A stretch of 64,000 nucleotides of DNA. Source: Pyxidicoccus parkwaysis (GTDB lineage Bacteria; Myxococcota; Myxococcia; Myxococcales; Myxococcaceae). Below the pieces are notes generated by a model. The model was not told the DNA's origin. It did not search any database and saw only the letters and a list, made by a program, of their open reading frames with translations. The stretch covers positions 1,674,001-1,738,000 of the forward strand of contig NZ_CP071090.1 in NCBI RefSeq assembly GCF_017301735.1, written 5' to 3'. Below are positions 49,571 to 58,297 of this stretch, piece after piece (position 1 is the stretch's first letter; each line of letters starts with the position of its first letter). A program made the position numbers and the translations under genes.

Positions 49571-50944
49571 CTAGCGTGGCGAAATGCCGGTGTCGGCGCG
49601 CTCGCGTCTGTGAATGGTGGAGACATCAATCCCAAGCAGCTCCGCCGCGCGCGTCTTGTTGCCTCCGCAGCGGGCGACCACCCAGGCGATGTATTCACTC
49701 TCGAGCTGCCGCAGCGGCACCACCTGCTCGAAGGCCATGGTCAGGGGGTGGGGCTCCGTCATCCCACCCGACGCATGCAGCTTCAGCAGCGGCACGTCCA
49801 CGGTGGTCTGGCCGCCGAGCACGACGAGCCGCTCGATGAGGTTCTCCAGCTCGCGCACGTTGCCGGGCCACGGCATGCGCGCGAGCGCGGCCACCACGTC
49901 GCGGCCCAGCGCGGTGACGGGGGAGCGTGGGTTTCGCACGCGCGCCTTCTCCACGAAGTGCTCGGCGAGCAGGGGAATGTCCTCCGGCCGCTCACGCAGG
50001 GGCGGAATCCGCAGGGACACCACGTTGAGCCGGTAGAAGAGGTCGGCCCGGAAGCGGCCCTCCTTCACCCGGGCCTCCAGGTCCTGGTGCGTGGCGGCGA
50101 TGATGCGCACGTCCACGGTGCGCGCTCCATCCGCGCCCACGGCCCGCACCTCGCCGTCCTCCAGGACGCGCAGCAGCTTCGCCTGGAGCTCGGGCGGCAT
50201 GTCCCCGATTTCATCGAGGAAGAGCGTGCCGCCGTCCGCCTCGACGAAGAGGCCGCGGCGCGCGGTGGTGGCGCCGGTGAAGGCGCCCTTGAGGTGGCCG
50301 AACAGCTCGCTCTCCAGCAGCGCGTGGGGCAGCGCGGTGCAGTTGACCGCCACGAAGGGACCGCCGCGCCGCGAGCCCTCCGAGTGCAGCGCCCGGGCGA
50401 CGAGCTCCTTGCCGCTGCCGCTCTCGCCGCGCACCAGCACCGGGGCCGCGGAGTGGGCCACGCGCTCGACGAGCTCGTAGAGGGCCTGCATGGCCTTGCT
50501 CCGCCCGATGAGCGAGCCCAGGCCGCTGCGGTCCGCCACCAGTCGCTTGAGGTCGCGGTGCTCGGCGCGCAGGCGCCGCTCGTCCACCGCGCGCCCGACG
50601 TAGAGGAGCACCTCGTCCAGCCGGAAGGGCTTGGTGACGTAGTGGTAGGCGCCGCGCTTCATCGCCTCCACCGCGGTCTCCACGGCACCGAAGGCCGTCA
50701 TCAGCAGCACCGGCAGCTCGGGGTCCAGCTTTCGCGCCGCCGTGAGCACGTCCAGCCCGTCCACGTCCTCCATGCGCAAATCACACAGCACGACGTCGTA
50801 GAGCCGGGCGCGAAGCTGGGCGATGGCATCCGCTCCGCCCGTCGACAGGTCCACCTGGTAGCCCGCGTCCTCGAGCGGCTGACGCAGCATCTGTCCCATC
50901 TCCTCGTGGTCGTCGACCACGAGGATGCGCGCGTTAGACGGCAT
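49571..50944 (-). CDS. NtrC-type sigma-54-dependent response regulator
   Basis: ATG at 50944 gives 457 residues. Receiver domain: acidic pair VVDDHEE, phospho-acceptor Asp in VVLCDLRMEDVDG, conserved Lys in YVTKPFRL. AAA+ domain: Walker A VRGESGSGKELVAR, contact loop LKGAFTGATTARRG (GAFTGA intact), Walker B GTLFLDEIGDM. C-terminal Fis-type helix-turn-helix: ARCGGNKTRAAELLGIDVSTIHRR. It overlaps the upstream sensor kinase gene by 11 bases, so the two form a two-component pair that drives sigma-54 promoters. Target genes are not obvious here. Confidence 0.93.
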   Translation of the reverse strand: MPSNARILVVDDHEEMGQMLRQPLEDAGYQVDLSTGGADAIAQLRARLYDVVLCDLRMEDVDGLDVLTAARKLDPELPVLLMTAFGAVETAVEAMKRGAYHYVTKPFRLDEVLLYVGRAVDERRLRAEHRDLKRLVADRSGLGSLIGRSKAMQALYELVERVAHSAAPVLVRGESGSGKELVARALHSEGSRRGGPFVAVNCTALPHALLESELFGHLKGAFTGATTARRGLFVEADGGTLFLDEIGDMPPELQAKLLRVLEDGEVRAVGADGARTVDVRIIAATHQDLEARVKEGRFRADLFYRLNVVSLRIPPLRERPEDIPLLAEHFVEKARVRNPRSPVTALGRDVVAALARMPWPGNVRELENLIERLVVLGGQTTVDVPLLKLHASGGMTEPHPLTMAFEQVVPLRQLESEYIAWVVARCGGNKTRAAELLGIDVSTIHRRERADTGISPR

Positions 50945-53042
50945 GTCGCTCCTCCCGATGGGCCGCCGCGGCCGCCGGCCACCGCAGCGTGACGAGGGTG
51001 CCCTGGCCGGGCTTGCTGTCGACCTCCACGCGTCCGCCGTGGTTGCGGACGATTTGCGCCACCAGCGTGAGCCCCAGGCCCGTGCCCTGGCCGCGCTTCT
51101 TGGTGGTGAAGAAGGGGTCGAACACCTGATGCAGGTGCTCCGGGGCGATGCCGCGGCCATCGTCCTGGATTCGGATTTCCACCACGTCCGCCTCCGTGCC
51201 CTCGCACGCGCTGAGCCGCACGAAGCCTCCGGCGCTGCACGCGTCACAGGAATTGAGGGTGAGGTTGAGCAACACCTGCTGGAGCTGGTCCGGGTCCGCC
51301 GCGAGGTCGGGGAGCCGCTCGGGCACGTCGACCTCGAACCGCACGCGCCGGCGCTCCGCCTCCACGTCGAGCAGGTCCTGGAGGCCGCGCACTACCGGAG
51401 CGAGCGAGACGGCGCGGGCCCTGGCGGGCTGGAGCCGCGAGAGGTCCAGGAGCTGGCGGATGATGCGGCTCACCCGGTCAATCTGCGTGACGATGGCGCC
51501 CAGGCCCTGAGCCCTGGGCTGGTCCGTGCCAGCGGCCTTCTGGAGCATGTACTCGGCGTGGCCGCGGATGATGCCCAGCGGGGTGCCAATCTCGTGGGCC
51601 ACGCCCGCGGCGAGCACGCCCACCGTGGCCAGCTTCTCCGCGCGCAGCAGCTGGTCCTCCAGCATGCGCACGTTGCTCAGGTCCTCCAGCACCAGCAGCG
51701 AGCGGACCTCTCCGTCGCCATGCTCCAGCGGTACCGCGTGGACGTTGTATTGCCCCTTCTCGCTGAAGAGGCTGAGCGGCTCGCCGTGCAGGCTGCGCAC
51801 GCCGCCGCCCTCGCACGCGGAGGCCACCAGCGCTTCGAGCTGTCGCACCACGGACGCGGGCGCGGTCGGGAAGGCCTGGGCGAGGGTGCTGCCCAGCACG
51901 GTGGGAGGCAGGCGCGAGCGCAGGGCCTGGTTCACCGCGCTGACGTGGCCCTCGTGGCTCAGGGCGAGCACGCCGGTGGGGATGTGGTCGAGAATCTTCT
52001 GCGTCTTCTCGTGCAGGTGCGCGAGCTGCGCGGCGTGGCGGCGGCTCTCACGCAACTGTACGGCGCGACGGTTGGCGAGCACGACGTACGCGCCGAACGT
52101 CACCAGGAAGACGGCGACGAGGAGCGCCGCCAGGGACAGCCGCAGCACGAGGGTGCGCTCATGGGTGCGCAGGGCCCGTGTGGAGGAGAGCGTGGCCACG
52201 GACCACGAGGCCTCGCCACTCATGCGCAGGGGCATGAAGGTGGCCACCACGTCGGCGGCTCCCAGGCCGAGCCGGCCCGCCTCGGCCTCGTCGAGCCAGA
52301 GCATTCCGGAGTCGCCGCCGCGCATGTGCTCCACCAGCGAGCGAAGGCCGGGGACCTGCGCTCCCGAGGGCTCATTCAGGCGCGAGTGCCATGAGGCCAG
52401 GGATGCGTCGCTCATGGGCGCGGGAGTGCCGTGGACGCCGAGCAGCAGCAGCCGGGTGTTCTCGTCCACCGTCACCATGCGCAGTGGCGCGAAGAGGGGC
52501 TCGGTGTCGACGAGGATGGCGACGGCGCCTCCACCGCCGGGCGCGTCGGCGGGGATGGGGGTGGCGAACACGCGCATCCACCCCGAGGAGGGCGGAGCGA
52601 GCGGGTGCGATGCGACGAGGGTGCCAAGCGGCGCGGTGAGGGCCAGGCGCGCGGTGTCCATGATGGCCGGCGGGCGGACGACCTCGGCGGGCAGGTTGCG
52701 CGCCCGGTGGTCCACCAGGGTGAGCAGCTCCCTTCCATCCGGCCCGAGGACGGCGATGGCCCGGTACTGCCCCACGGCCTCCAGCAGGGCGCGCAGCTCG
52801 CGGCGATGGTCCTCGGCGGAGCCGGGCTGGGCGAGCAGCTCGCTCGCGAAGCGCAGGTTGTCTCCCAGGTCCTCCAGGGCCTTGGTGACACCACGGGAGG
52901 CCTCCTCGAGCTGGGCGTGCCGCTCCCGGCCGAACTGCTCGACGAGCGCCTGGCGGTCCCTCCGGATGAGCTCCACGGCGCTCCCCGCCACGCCGGTCAG
53001 GGCCAACAACAACAGGAGGATGGGGACGAGGGGGCGGCTCAT
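50934..53042 (-). CDS. Membrane sensor histidine kinase, partner of the NtrC-type regulator
   Basis: From ATG at 53042 the protein has 702 residues: TM helix at 4-22, an extracytoplasmic Cache-like sensor (about 25-320), a second TM at about 325-350 (LSLAALLVAVFLVTFGAYV), a PAS-like domain, then HisKA with the phospho-acceptor His in GVAHEIGTPLGIIRGH. The ATPase domain has LLNLTLNSCDAC (N box), IQDDGRGIAPEHL (G1), VFDPFFTTKKRGQG (F) and GTGLGLTLV (G2). It is the NtrB/ZraS-type sensor for the response regulator immediately downstream. The ligand is unknown; the large sensor domain suggests an extracellular small molecule. Confidence 0.9.
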   Translation of the reverse strand: MSRPLVPILLLLLALTGVAGSAVELIRRDRQALVEQFGRERHAQLEEASRGVTKALEDLGDNLRFASELLAQPGSAEDHRRELRALLEAVGQYRAIAVLGPDGRELLTLVDHRARNLPAEVVRPPAIMDTARLALTAPLGTLVASHPLAPPSSGWMRVFATPIPADAPGGGGAVAILVDTEPLFAPLRMVTVDENTRLLLLGVHGTPAPMSDASLASWHSRLNEPSGAQVPGLRSLVEHMRGGDSGMLWLDEAEAGRLGLGAADVVATFMPLRMSGEASWSVATLSSTRALRTHERTLVLRLSLAALLVAVFLVTFGAYVVLANRRAVQLRESRRHAAQLAHLHEKTQKILDHIPTGVLALSHEGHVSAVNQALRSRLPPTVLGSTLAQAFPTAPASVVRQLEALVASACEGGGVRSLHGEPLSLFSEKGQYNVHAVPLEHGDGEVRSLLVLEDLSNVRMLEDQLLRAEKLATVGVLAAGVAHEIGTPLGIIRGHAEYMLQKAAGTDQPRAQGLGAIVTQIDRVSRIIRQLLDLSRLQPARARAVSLAPVVRGLQDLLDVEAERRRVRFEVDVPERLPDLAADPDQLQQVLLNLTLNSCDACSAGGFVRLSACEGTEADVVEIRIQDDGRGIAPEHLHQVFDPFFTTKKRGQGTGLGLTLVAQIVRNHGGRVEVDSKPGQGTLVTLRWPAAAAAHREERHAV

Positions 53043-53346
53043 GGGACGTGAGGGGAGCCCGGGTAACGCAAGGCGCGGGCCAGCCGTTCCCACCCCCCGC
53101 CTCGCCCGAGGTAGGACCGGGCACCGTCGCAAAGCGCCAGACGGGGTGTGGCGATTTGCGAGGCATTCCACGAGCCGCTGCCTCGACTCGTACGTGCGCG
53201 CCTCGAAAGCCGCGTCGCCCGGCTGCCCGTGCAGGAGGGCAGGGCCGTCCGCTCATCAGCCTGGCAGTACGTCGTCCGGCCGAACTGGAACGAGGGCCCC
53301 ACGGCCGGCAGCACGGGCCGGCCATGGGGCTGGTCACATCACTGAG
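53043..53346. other. Intergenic region upstream of the sensor kinase
   Basis: About 300 GC-rich bases between the kinase start and the end of the protease gene, both on the minus strand. No gene, terminator or clear promoter could be supported; open frames here lack start signals and codon bias. The kinase promoter must lie here. Confidence 0.4.
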
Positions 53347-55215
53347 TCACGGCCCGACGAAGCGTTGAATCTGGCCGTTGGTTCCGATGCCCCACACCGT
53401 TCCATCCGCCGCGGCGGATATCTGAACGAGCGAGCCGAGCACGGGCGCCCAGCTCGAGCCGTTGAACTTGAACACGTGATTGCTCGGGTCGAGGCCCCAG
53501 ATGTTGGAGGCATTGCCGACGGACACGTAGATCATGCCTTTCGGTCGGGTGAACGCGTTCCACGAGGTGCCATTCCACTCGAGGACGCGCAGGTCATCCG
53601 CCGGGTTGGTGGCCCACATCACGCCGTCCTCGCCGATGGAGATGCGGTCCACGCAGCAGATCTTCTGCTCCCAGGCCGAGCCCGTGTAGCGGTACAGGTA
53701 GCCCGTCGGGTCCAGACCCCAGATGGTGTTCGCATTGGCGATGGTGACCTGCTTCATCCCCGTCGGGATGTTGAAGGCCCAGACCGAGCCGGTCCACCGC
53801 AGCACGCGCAGGCTGTCCGGCGGGTTGGTGGCCCACAGCGCGCCATCCGACGACGCGGCGAGCTCGCTCACGCAGCAGGACAGGGAGGTCCAGCCGGAGC
53901 CGTTCCACTTGTAGTGCCGTCCCACCGTGTCGAGCAGCCAGATGTTGTTCGCGCTCCCGACGGCGACCTGCTTCGGCGTGACTCCCGGCGGCGGGGGCAC
54001 CTCCTCGAACGCCGTGTCGAGCGGGACGACCAGCGAGTAGAGGAACCGGTTGGGTGAGCCATTCGGGTCCTGGATGAGGTTCGGCGTGCTGGCGCCCAGG
54101 ATGGCCTGCGTCACGGCGGCCGGAGAGGCGGTGGGGTTCCTCTGGAGGTACAGCGCGGCCACACCCGCCACGTGGGGCGAGGCCATGGAGGTGCCATTCA
54201 AGCGGGCGCTGGCGGTGTCCGAGGTGAGCCAGGCGGAGAGGATGTCCACGCCCGGCGCGAAGAGGTCCACGCAGGCCCCCCAGTTGGAGAACGAGGCACG
54301 TACGTCATTGATGTCCGACGCAGCCACGGTCAGCACCTCGGGGGTGCGCGCGGGACTCCGGGTGCATGCGTCCGCGTCGGAGTTGCTCGCCGCGGCGACA
54401 TACGTCACCCCGGCCGCGATGGAGGCACGCACGGCGTCGTCGGTGGGCGAGTACGCACCGCTGCTCAGGCTCATGTTTGCCACCGCGGGCTTCTGGTGGT
54501 TCTTCGTCACCCAGTCGATGCCGGCGATGACGCCGCTGGCACTCCCGGAACCGTTGCAGTCGAGCACGCGCACGGCATGGAGCCGCACGCCCTTGGCGAC
54601 ACCGAAGGTGGTGCCTCCGACGGTGCCAGCCACGTGCGTTCCGTGACCGTTGCAGTCGCTCGCGCCGAATCCGTCGTTGATGGCCGTGAAGTCCTGGGTG
54701 GCTCGCCCACCGAACTCCACATGCGAGGTGCGGATGCCCGTGTCGATGACATAGACATTCACGCCCTGACCCGTGGTGGACTGCACGTAACGCGTGTCAT
54801 ACACGCGCGGGTGCGTGTCGAGACGGTCCAGGTCCCATTGGGCGTTGTTCTGCACGGCGTCCATCTCGATTTGTCCGTCCTGAGCCACCGACTTGATGCG
54901 CCGGTCCGTGCCGATGGCGACGGCCCGGCCGTCATTCAGACCGCTGGCGGCGAAGCCCAGAAAGCCGCCGTCATAGACGAACAGAAGCGTTGCGTGGAGG
55001 TGCTCGGTCAACTCCTCCGCAGCGGCCTGGGCCTCCTCCGGCGTCACCAGGGTTTCATCGAAGGTGAAGATGTATTGGCCTTTGATGGGATTCGCTGGCC
55101 GCTCGATTGAGGGGACATTGTTCGTGCGGCCGGCTCTTGCCTGCGCACTGATGCTAGTGACGAGCAGCAATCCCAAAAACAGACGCTGCGCCAGGAAACT
55201 CGATTTCAACAACAT
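53347..55215 (-). CDS. Secreted subtilisin-like protease with six C-terminal tectonin repeats
   Basis: The ATG at 55215 follows GGGGGG and gives 622 residues: signal peptide (1-28), an I9-type propeptide (about 46-92, GQYIFTFDETLVTPEEAQ), then a proteinase-K-type S8 domain with Asp158 in VYVIDTGIRTSH, His191 in NGHGTHVAGT and Ser343 in LNGTSMASPHVAG. From about residue 420 there are six tectonin repeats, e.g. VAVGSANNIWLLD, VTIANANTIWGLD, VSVGNASNIWGLD alternating with LAASSDGALWATN-type blades, which form a six-bladed lectin-like propeller. Secreted predation-type proteases are typical of myxobacteria; the propeller probably anchors it to glycans or LPS. Paired Cys-Cys occur in two blades. 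Confidence 0.92.
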   Translation of the reverse strand: MLLKSSFLAQRLFLGLLLVTSISAQARAGRTNNVPSIERPANPIKGQYIFTFDETLVTPEEAQAAAEELTEHLHATLLFVYDGGFLGFAASGLNDGRAVAIGTDRRIKSVAQDGQIEMDAVQNNAQWDLDRLDTHPRVYDTRYVQSTTGQGVNVYVIDTGIRTSHVEFGGRATQDFTAINDGFGASDCNGHGTHVAGTVGGTTFGVAKGVRLHAVRVLDCNGSGSASGVIAGIDWVTKNHQKPAVANMSLSSGAYSPTDDAVRASIAAGVTYVAAASNSDADACTRSPARTPEVLTVAASDINDVRASFSNWGACVDLFAPGVDILSAWLTSDTASARLNGTSMASPHVAGVAALYLQRNPTASPAAVTQAILGASTPNLIQDPNGSPNRFLYSLVVPLDTAFEEVPPPPGVTPKQVAVGSANNIWLLDTVGRHYKWNGSGWTSLSCCVSELAASSDGALWATNPPDSLRVLRWTGSVWAFNIPTGMKQVTIANANTIWGLDPTGYLYRYTGSAWEQKICCVDRISIGEDGVMWATNPADDLRVLEWNGTSWNAFTRPKGMIYVSVGNASNIWGLDPSNHVFKFNGSSWAPVLGSLVQISAAADGTVWGIGTNGQIQRFVGP

Positions 55216-55738
55216 GGGAACCCCCCATTGGTGTGGTGTTGCGGCCGGGAGTCCTTCCAAATCCCGGGCCAGACATCACTTTGAGTGAAAATCAGTGAGG
55301 TCTCTGAGTGTTGATGCGGGGCTCGTTGTCCGGATCTTCCGTCTCGCGAGGCGCTGTCACGTCAACGCGCGGGCCGAGGTTCGGGCTGACACGTCAACGC
55401 AGACACGTATGAGGAAGCCACAGGGTCCGAGTTGATGTCGGGGGCGGAGTTGACACGCCAGCGAATGCAGTTGCAGAGGTGGTGAGATGGCCGCGACAGG
55501 ATGCGCATGTCGCAGGGCCATGATGTGTGTATTTTGTTTGTGGTCATCACAGTCGAGGCTGCTCGCCGGCGAGCCGGGCGGCGCGAGGGACGGCTCCATG
55601 GCAGCAGGACTCGGACCGCAGACCGATTGCGTTTCGGGTCCTCGCCCGTGGGGCAGGCGGGCCTGATGTGACGCAACCTGCTGAGTAGCGCGGAACGGGG
55701 ACTACGCAGCATGTATCCATGCAGCAGGAGGCGCTCGC
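55216..55738. other. Long intergenic region with repeated GTCAAC motifs
   Basis: 523 bases without a supported gene between divergent genes. CACGTCAACGC occurs twice at 55358-55368 and 55390-55400, exactly 32 bases apart, and inverted GTTGA(T/C) copies follow at 55431 and 55449. TCACT-N3-AGTGA forms a small palindrome near 55276. An A/T-rich stretch at 55527-55547 stands out. The ribosome site AGGAGG for the DNA glycosylase-like gene is at 55725-55730. Confidence 0.5.
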
Positions 55739-56596
55739 GTGGCCGAAGTTCCCGAAGTCGAAATCATTGTCAGGGATTTGAGACAGGCCGTCGTGGGTCG
55801 ACGTATCACGGACGCCGAGGTGCTGGCTCCGGCCACCGTGCGCTTCCCCTCGCCTCCGGACTTCATCGAAGCCCTGCGCAGACGCCGAATCATGGAGGCA
55901 CACCGTCGGGCGAAGTTCATCCTCCTGCCGCTCGATGATGGGCGCACGCTCGCCATCCACTTCATGCTCTGGGGTGACTTGAAGCTGCGCGCACAGGGGA
56001 GCGAGCGTGCTCCCGCGACCCTGGTTGTCTTCACGCTCGAAGGTGGCGAGGAATTGCACCTCACCGACACCCTCGGCTACGCGCGTGTGGCGGTGGGCTC
56101 TGCCGCGGAAGTGACGTCGCGCCTCAAGCTCGATGAATTGGGCCCCGAGGCGCTCGATGACGACTTCACTCCGGAGGTCCTCACGCGGCAGTTGCGCCGA
56201 CGGAAGAGCCCGTTGAAGACGGTGCTCCTCAATCAGCGCGTGCTCGCGGGGCTGGGCAATCGCGACGCGGACGAAAGCTTGTGGCACGCCGGGCTGGACC
56301 CGCGGCGGCTCGCGTCGTCGCTCACGTCCGGGGAGGTGGCTCGTTTGCATCGCGCCATCCGCGCCGTGCTGGAGGAGGGACTGAGCCTGCGCGGCACGCA
56401 GAAGGACCTCTTCGGCGTGCAGGGACAGGCGAAGCACCGGCGCAACGTCTTCGGCCGCACCGGCGCACCGTGCCCGCGTTGTGCCACGCCCGTCTCGCAC
56501 CTGCGCATCGGCGGGCGCAACACGCACTGGTGCGCCACCTGCCAGCCGGAAACAGGCATGAAGGCCGAGCCACCCGCGCAGGCCTCGCTGTTGTGA
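55739..56596 (+). CDS. Fpg/Nei-family DNA glycosylase homologue with Ala at position 2
   Basis: The GTG at 55739 follows AGGAGG by seven bases, so the start is firm. The 285 residues match the whole Fpg/Nei fold: N-terminal AEVPEVE, the beta-sandwich with Lys59 in HRRAKFILL, helix-two-turn-helix region with LAGLGNRDADESLW and a C-terminal zinc finger CPRCATPVSHL...CATC. In Fpg and Nei the N-terminus is Met-Pro-Glu and Pro2 (after Met removal) is the catalytic nucleophile. Here position 2 is Ala, while Glu3 and Glu6 are kept. The DPRRFG loop of Fpg is replaced by DTLGYA. It may bind damaged DNA without glycosylase activity, or use another nucleophile. Confidence 0.88.
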   Translation: MAEVPEVEIIVRDLRQAVVGRRITDAEVLAPATVRFPSPPDFIEALRRRRIMEAHRRAKFILLPLDDGRTLAIHFMLWGDLKLRAQGSERAPATLVVFTLEGGEELHLTDTLGYARVAVGSAAEVTSRLKLDELGPEALDDDFTPEVLTRQLRRRKSPLKTVLLNQRVLAGLGNRDADESLWHAGLDPRRLASSLTSGEVARLHRAIRAVLEEGLSLRGTQKDLFGVQGQAKHRRNVFGRTGAPCPRCATPVSHLRIGGRNTHWCATCQPETGMKAEPPAQASLL

Positions 56597-56656
56597 GCCA
56601 TCAGCGGGGACGCTGAGTCTCACCGGGCCCGGTGTGCGCCGGACCGGGGCGCTGTT

Positions 56657-56905
56657 ATGAAGCCCGGCGTGTCCGACGTCACCGAGACTCTCTCCCTCGA
56701 CGCCGCGCTGGCCCGTGCCAGCGAGGAGCTGGGCTTTCCCAGCTACTACCAGTCCACCGTGCGACCGCTGCTGCGCAACCCCGAGGGGCGCTGGCCCCGC
56801 TGCTGCGGCGGAGGCTGTGAGCCCTGCGCCCAGACGCTCATCCGCGTCGCCCTCCGGGCGCTGGAGTTGATGGGCACCCCACGCCAGAGTCCCCTGCCGG
56901 ACTGA
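56657..56905 (+). CDS. Small Cys-rich protein with an oxidoreductase-like CCGxGC motif
   Basis: The 82-residue product holds CCGGGCEPCAQTL (Cys-Cys-x3-Cys-x2-Cys) near residue 50, reminiscent of the N-terminal motif of 'oxidoreductase-like' proteins, where the cysteines may bind metal or form disulfides. The ribosome site before the ATG is weak, but third-position GC is high and the gene ends 17 bases before an NtrC-like gene. It follows the glycosylase homologue by 60 bases. No function can be assigned; it could be a small redox or metal-binding accessory. Confidence 0.6.
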   Translation: MKPGVSDVTETLSLDAALARASEELGFPSYYQSTVRPLLRNPEGRWPRCCGGGCEPCAQTLIRVALRALELMGTPRQSPLPD

Positions 56906-56922
56906 AGCCCGGAGACGCACGC

Positions 56923-58296
56923 ATGCCCGCACCGCACCCGCTGCTGCTCGTGGACGACGATGCCGCCTTCCGCAAGGTGTACGGCGGCCTGCTGCGCGAG
57001 GCGGGCTACGAGGTGGTGGAGGCCGCGGACCGCCCCTCCGCTCGCGCCACCTTCGAGGCACGCGACTTCCCGCTCGTCCTGTTGGACTTGATGCTCCCGC
57101 CCGACGGCAGCGTCTCCGCGGGGCTCGAAGGGCTCGCCGCACTGCTGAGCGCGCGGCCCGGCACCAAGGTCATCGTCATCTCCGGGGCAGGGGACACGCG
57201 CCACACGCTGGAGGCCGTGCGCCTGGGCGCGTATGACTTCCTCACCAAGCCGGTGGACCCGGACGTGCTCCTCGTCGTCGTGCAGCGAGCCCTCGCGCGC
57301 GTGACGCTGGAGCGGCAGGTGGAGTCACTGCGCACGTCGCTGGCGCGAGCCGGTGGAGACACCGCGCTCGTCGGACAGAGCCCGCCGTTCCTCAATGCCG
57401 TCTCCCTCGCCGAGCGCGTGGCCGCGAGCGACCTCCCCGTGCTCGTCACCGGAGAGAACGGCACCGGCAAGGAGCTGCTCGCGCGCACGGTGCACCTCAA
57501 GAGCCGCCGCCACGGCGGGCCCTTCGTCCCCATCAACTGCGGTGCACTGCCGGAGTCGTTGCTGGAGAGCGCCCTCTTCGGCCACGTGAAGGGCAGCTTC
57601 ACCGGCGCGACGAAGGACCACCGGGGCCTCTTCGCCGAGGCCGACGGCGGCACGCTCTTCCTCGACGAGCTGGGAGACATGACGCCGTCGCTCCAGGTCA
57701 AGGTGCTGCGCGCGCTGGAGACGGGCGACATCCTCCCGGTGGGCGCGGACCTGCCGGTGAAGGTGGACGTGCGGCTCATCTCCGCCACGCACCAGGACCT
57801 CGGCCGGATGCTCCAGGAGGGCACCTTCCGCGAGGACCTCTACTGGCGCGTGAAGGGCGTCGAAATCCGCCTGCCTCCACTGCGCGAGCGCGCCTCGGAT
57901 TTGCCGCTGCTGGCCAAGCACTTCCTCAACCAGTGCGCCCACCTGTGCCCGGATGGACGCGCGCGGCTGCTCTCGGACGCGGCGGCCGAGGCGCTCGCGG
58001 CCCACGCGTGGCCCGGCAACCTGCGTGAGCTCCGGCACGAGATGCAGCGAGCCACCGTGCTCGCCGGTGAGCGCCGGGAAATCCAGCCCGAGGACTTGTC
58101 CTTCACCGGCAGCGAGCGGCCTCGCGCCAGCGCGCCAGGCGCCACCACACTGGCGCAGAAGGTGGAGGCGCTGGAGCGGCGCGAAATCGAGGAGGCGCTG
58201 AAGCGCTGCGGCGGCAACCGCACGCACACGGCCGAGGCGCTGGGCCTGTCGCGCCAGGGCCTGCTCAAGAAGCTGGAGCGCTTCGGCCTGACGTGA
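56923..58296 (+). CDS. NtrC-type sigma-54-dependent response regulator (GSFTGA variant)
   Basis: The 457 residues include a receiver (VDDDAAFR, phospho-acceptor Asp in VLLDLMLPPDG, Lys in FLTKPVDP), with an unusual short insertion after the acceptor (DGSVSAGLEG). The AAA+ domain follows: Walker A TGENGTGKELLART, contact loop VKGSFTGATKDHRG, Walker B GTLFLDELGDM. A Fis-type helix-turn-helix ends the protein: KRCGGNRTHTAEALGLSRQGLLKKLER. The sigma-54 loop reads GSFTGA rather than GAFTGA, a natural variant that is still expected to work. No kinase gene is adjacent, so its sensor is elsewhere. Confidence 0.9.
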   Translation: MPAPHPLLLVDDDAAFRKVYGGLLREAGYEVVEAADRPSARATFEARDFPLVLLDLMLPPDGSVSAGLEGLAALLSARPGTKVIVISGAGDTRHTLEAVRLGAYDFLTKPVDPDVLLVVVQRALARVTLERQVESLRTSLARAGGDTALVGQSPPFLNAVSLAERVAASDLPVLVTGENGTGKELLARTVHLKSRRHGGPFVPINCGALPESLLESALFGHVKGSFTGATKDHRGLFAEADGGTLFLDELGDMTPSLQVKVLRALETGDILPVGADLPVKVDVRLISATHQDLGRMLQEGTFREDLYWRVKGVEIRLPPLRERASDLPLLAKHFLNQCAHLCPDGRARLLSDAAAEALAAHAWPGNLRELRHEMQRATVLAGERREIQPEDLSFTGSERPRASAPGATTLAQKVEALERREIEEALKRCGGNRTHTAEALGLSRQGLLKKLERFGLT

Positions 58297-58297
58297 G

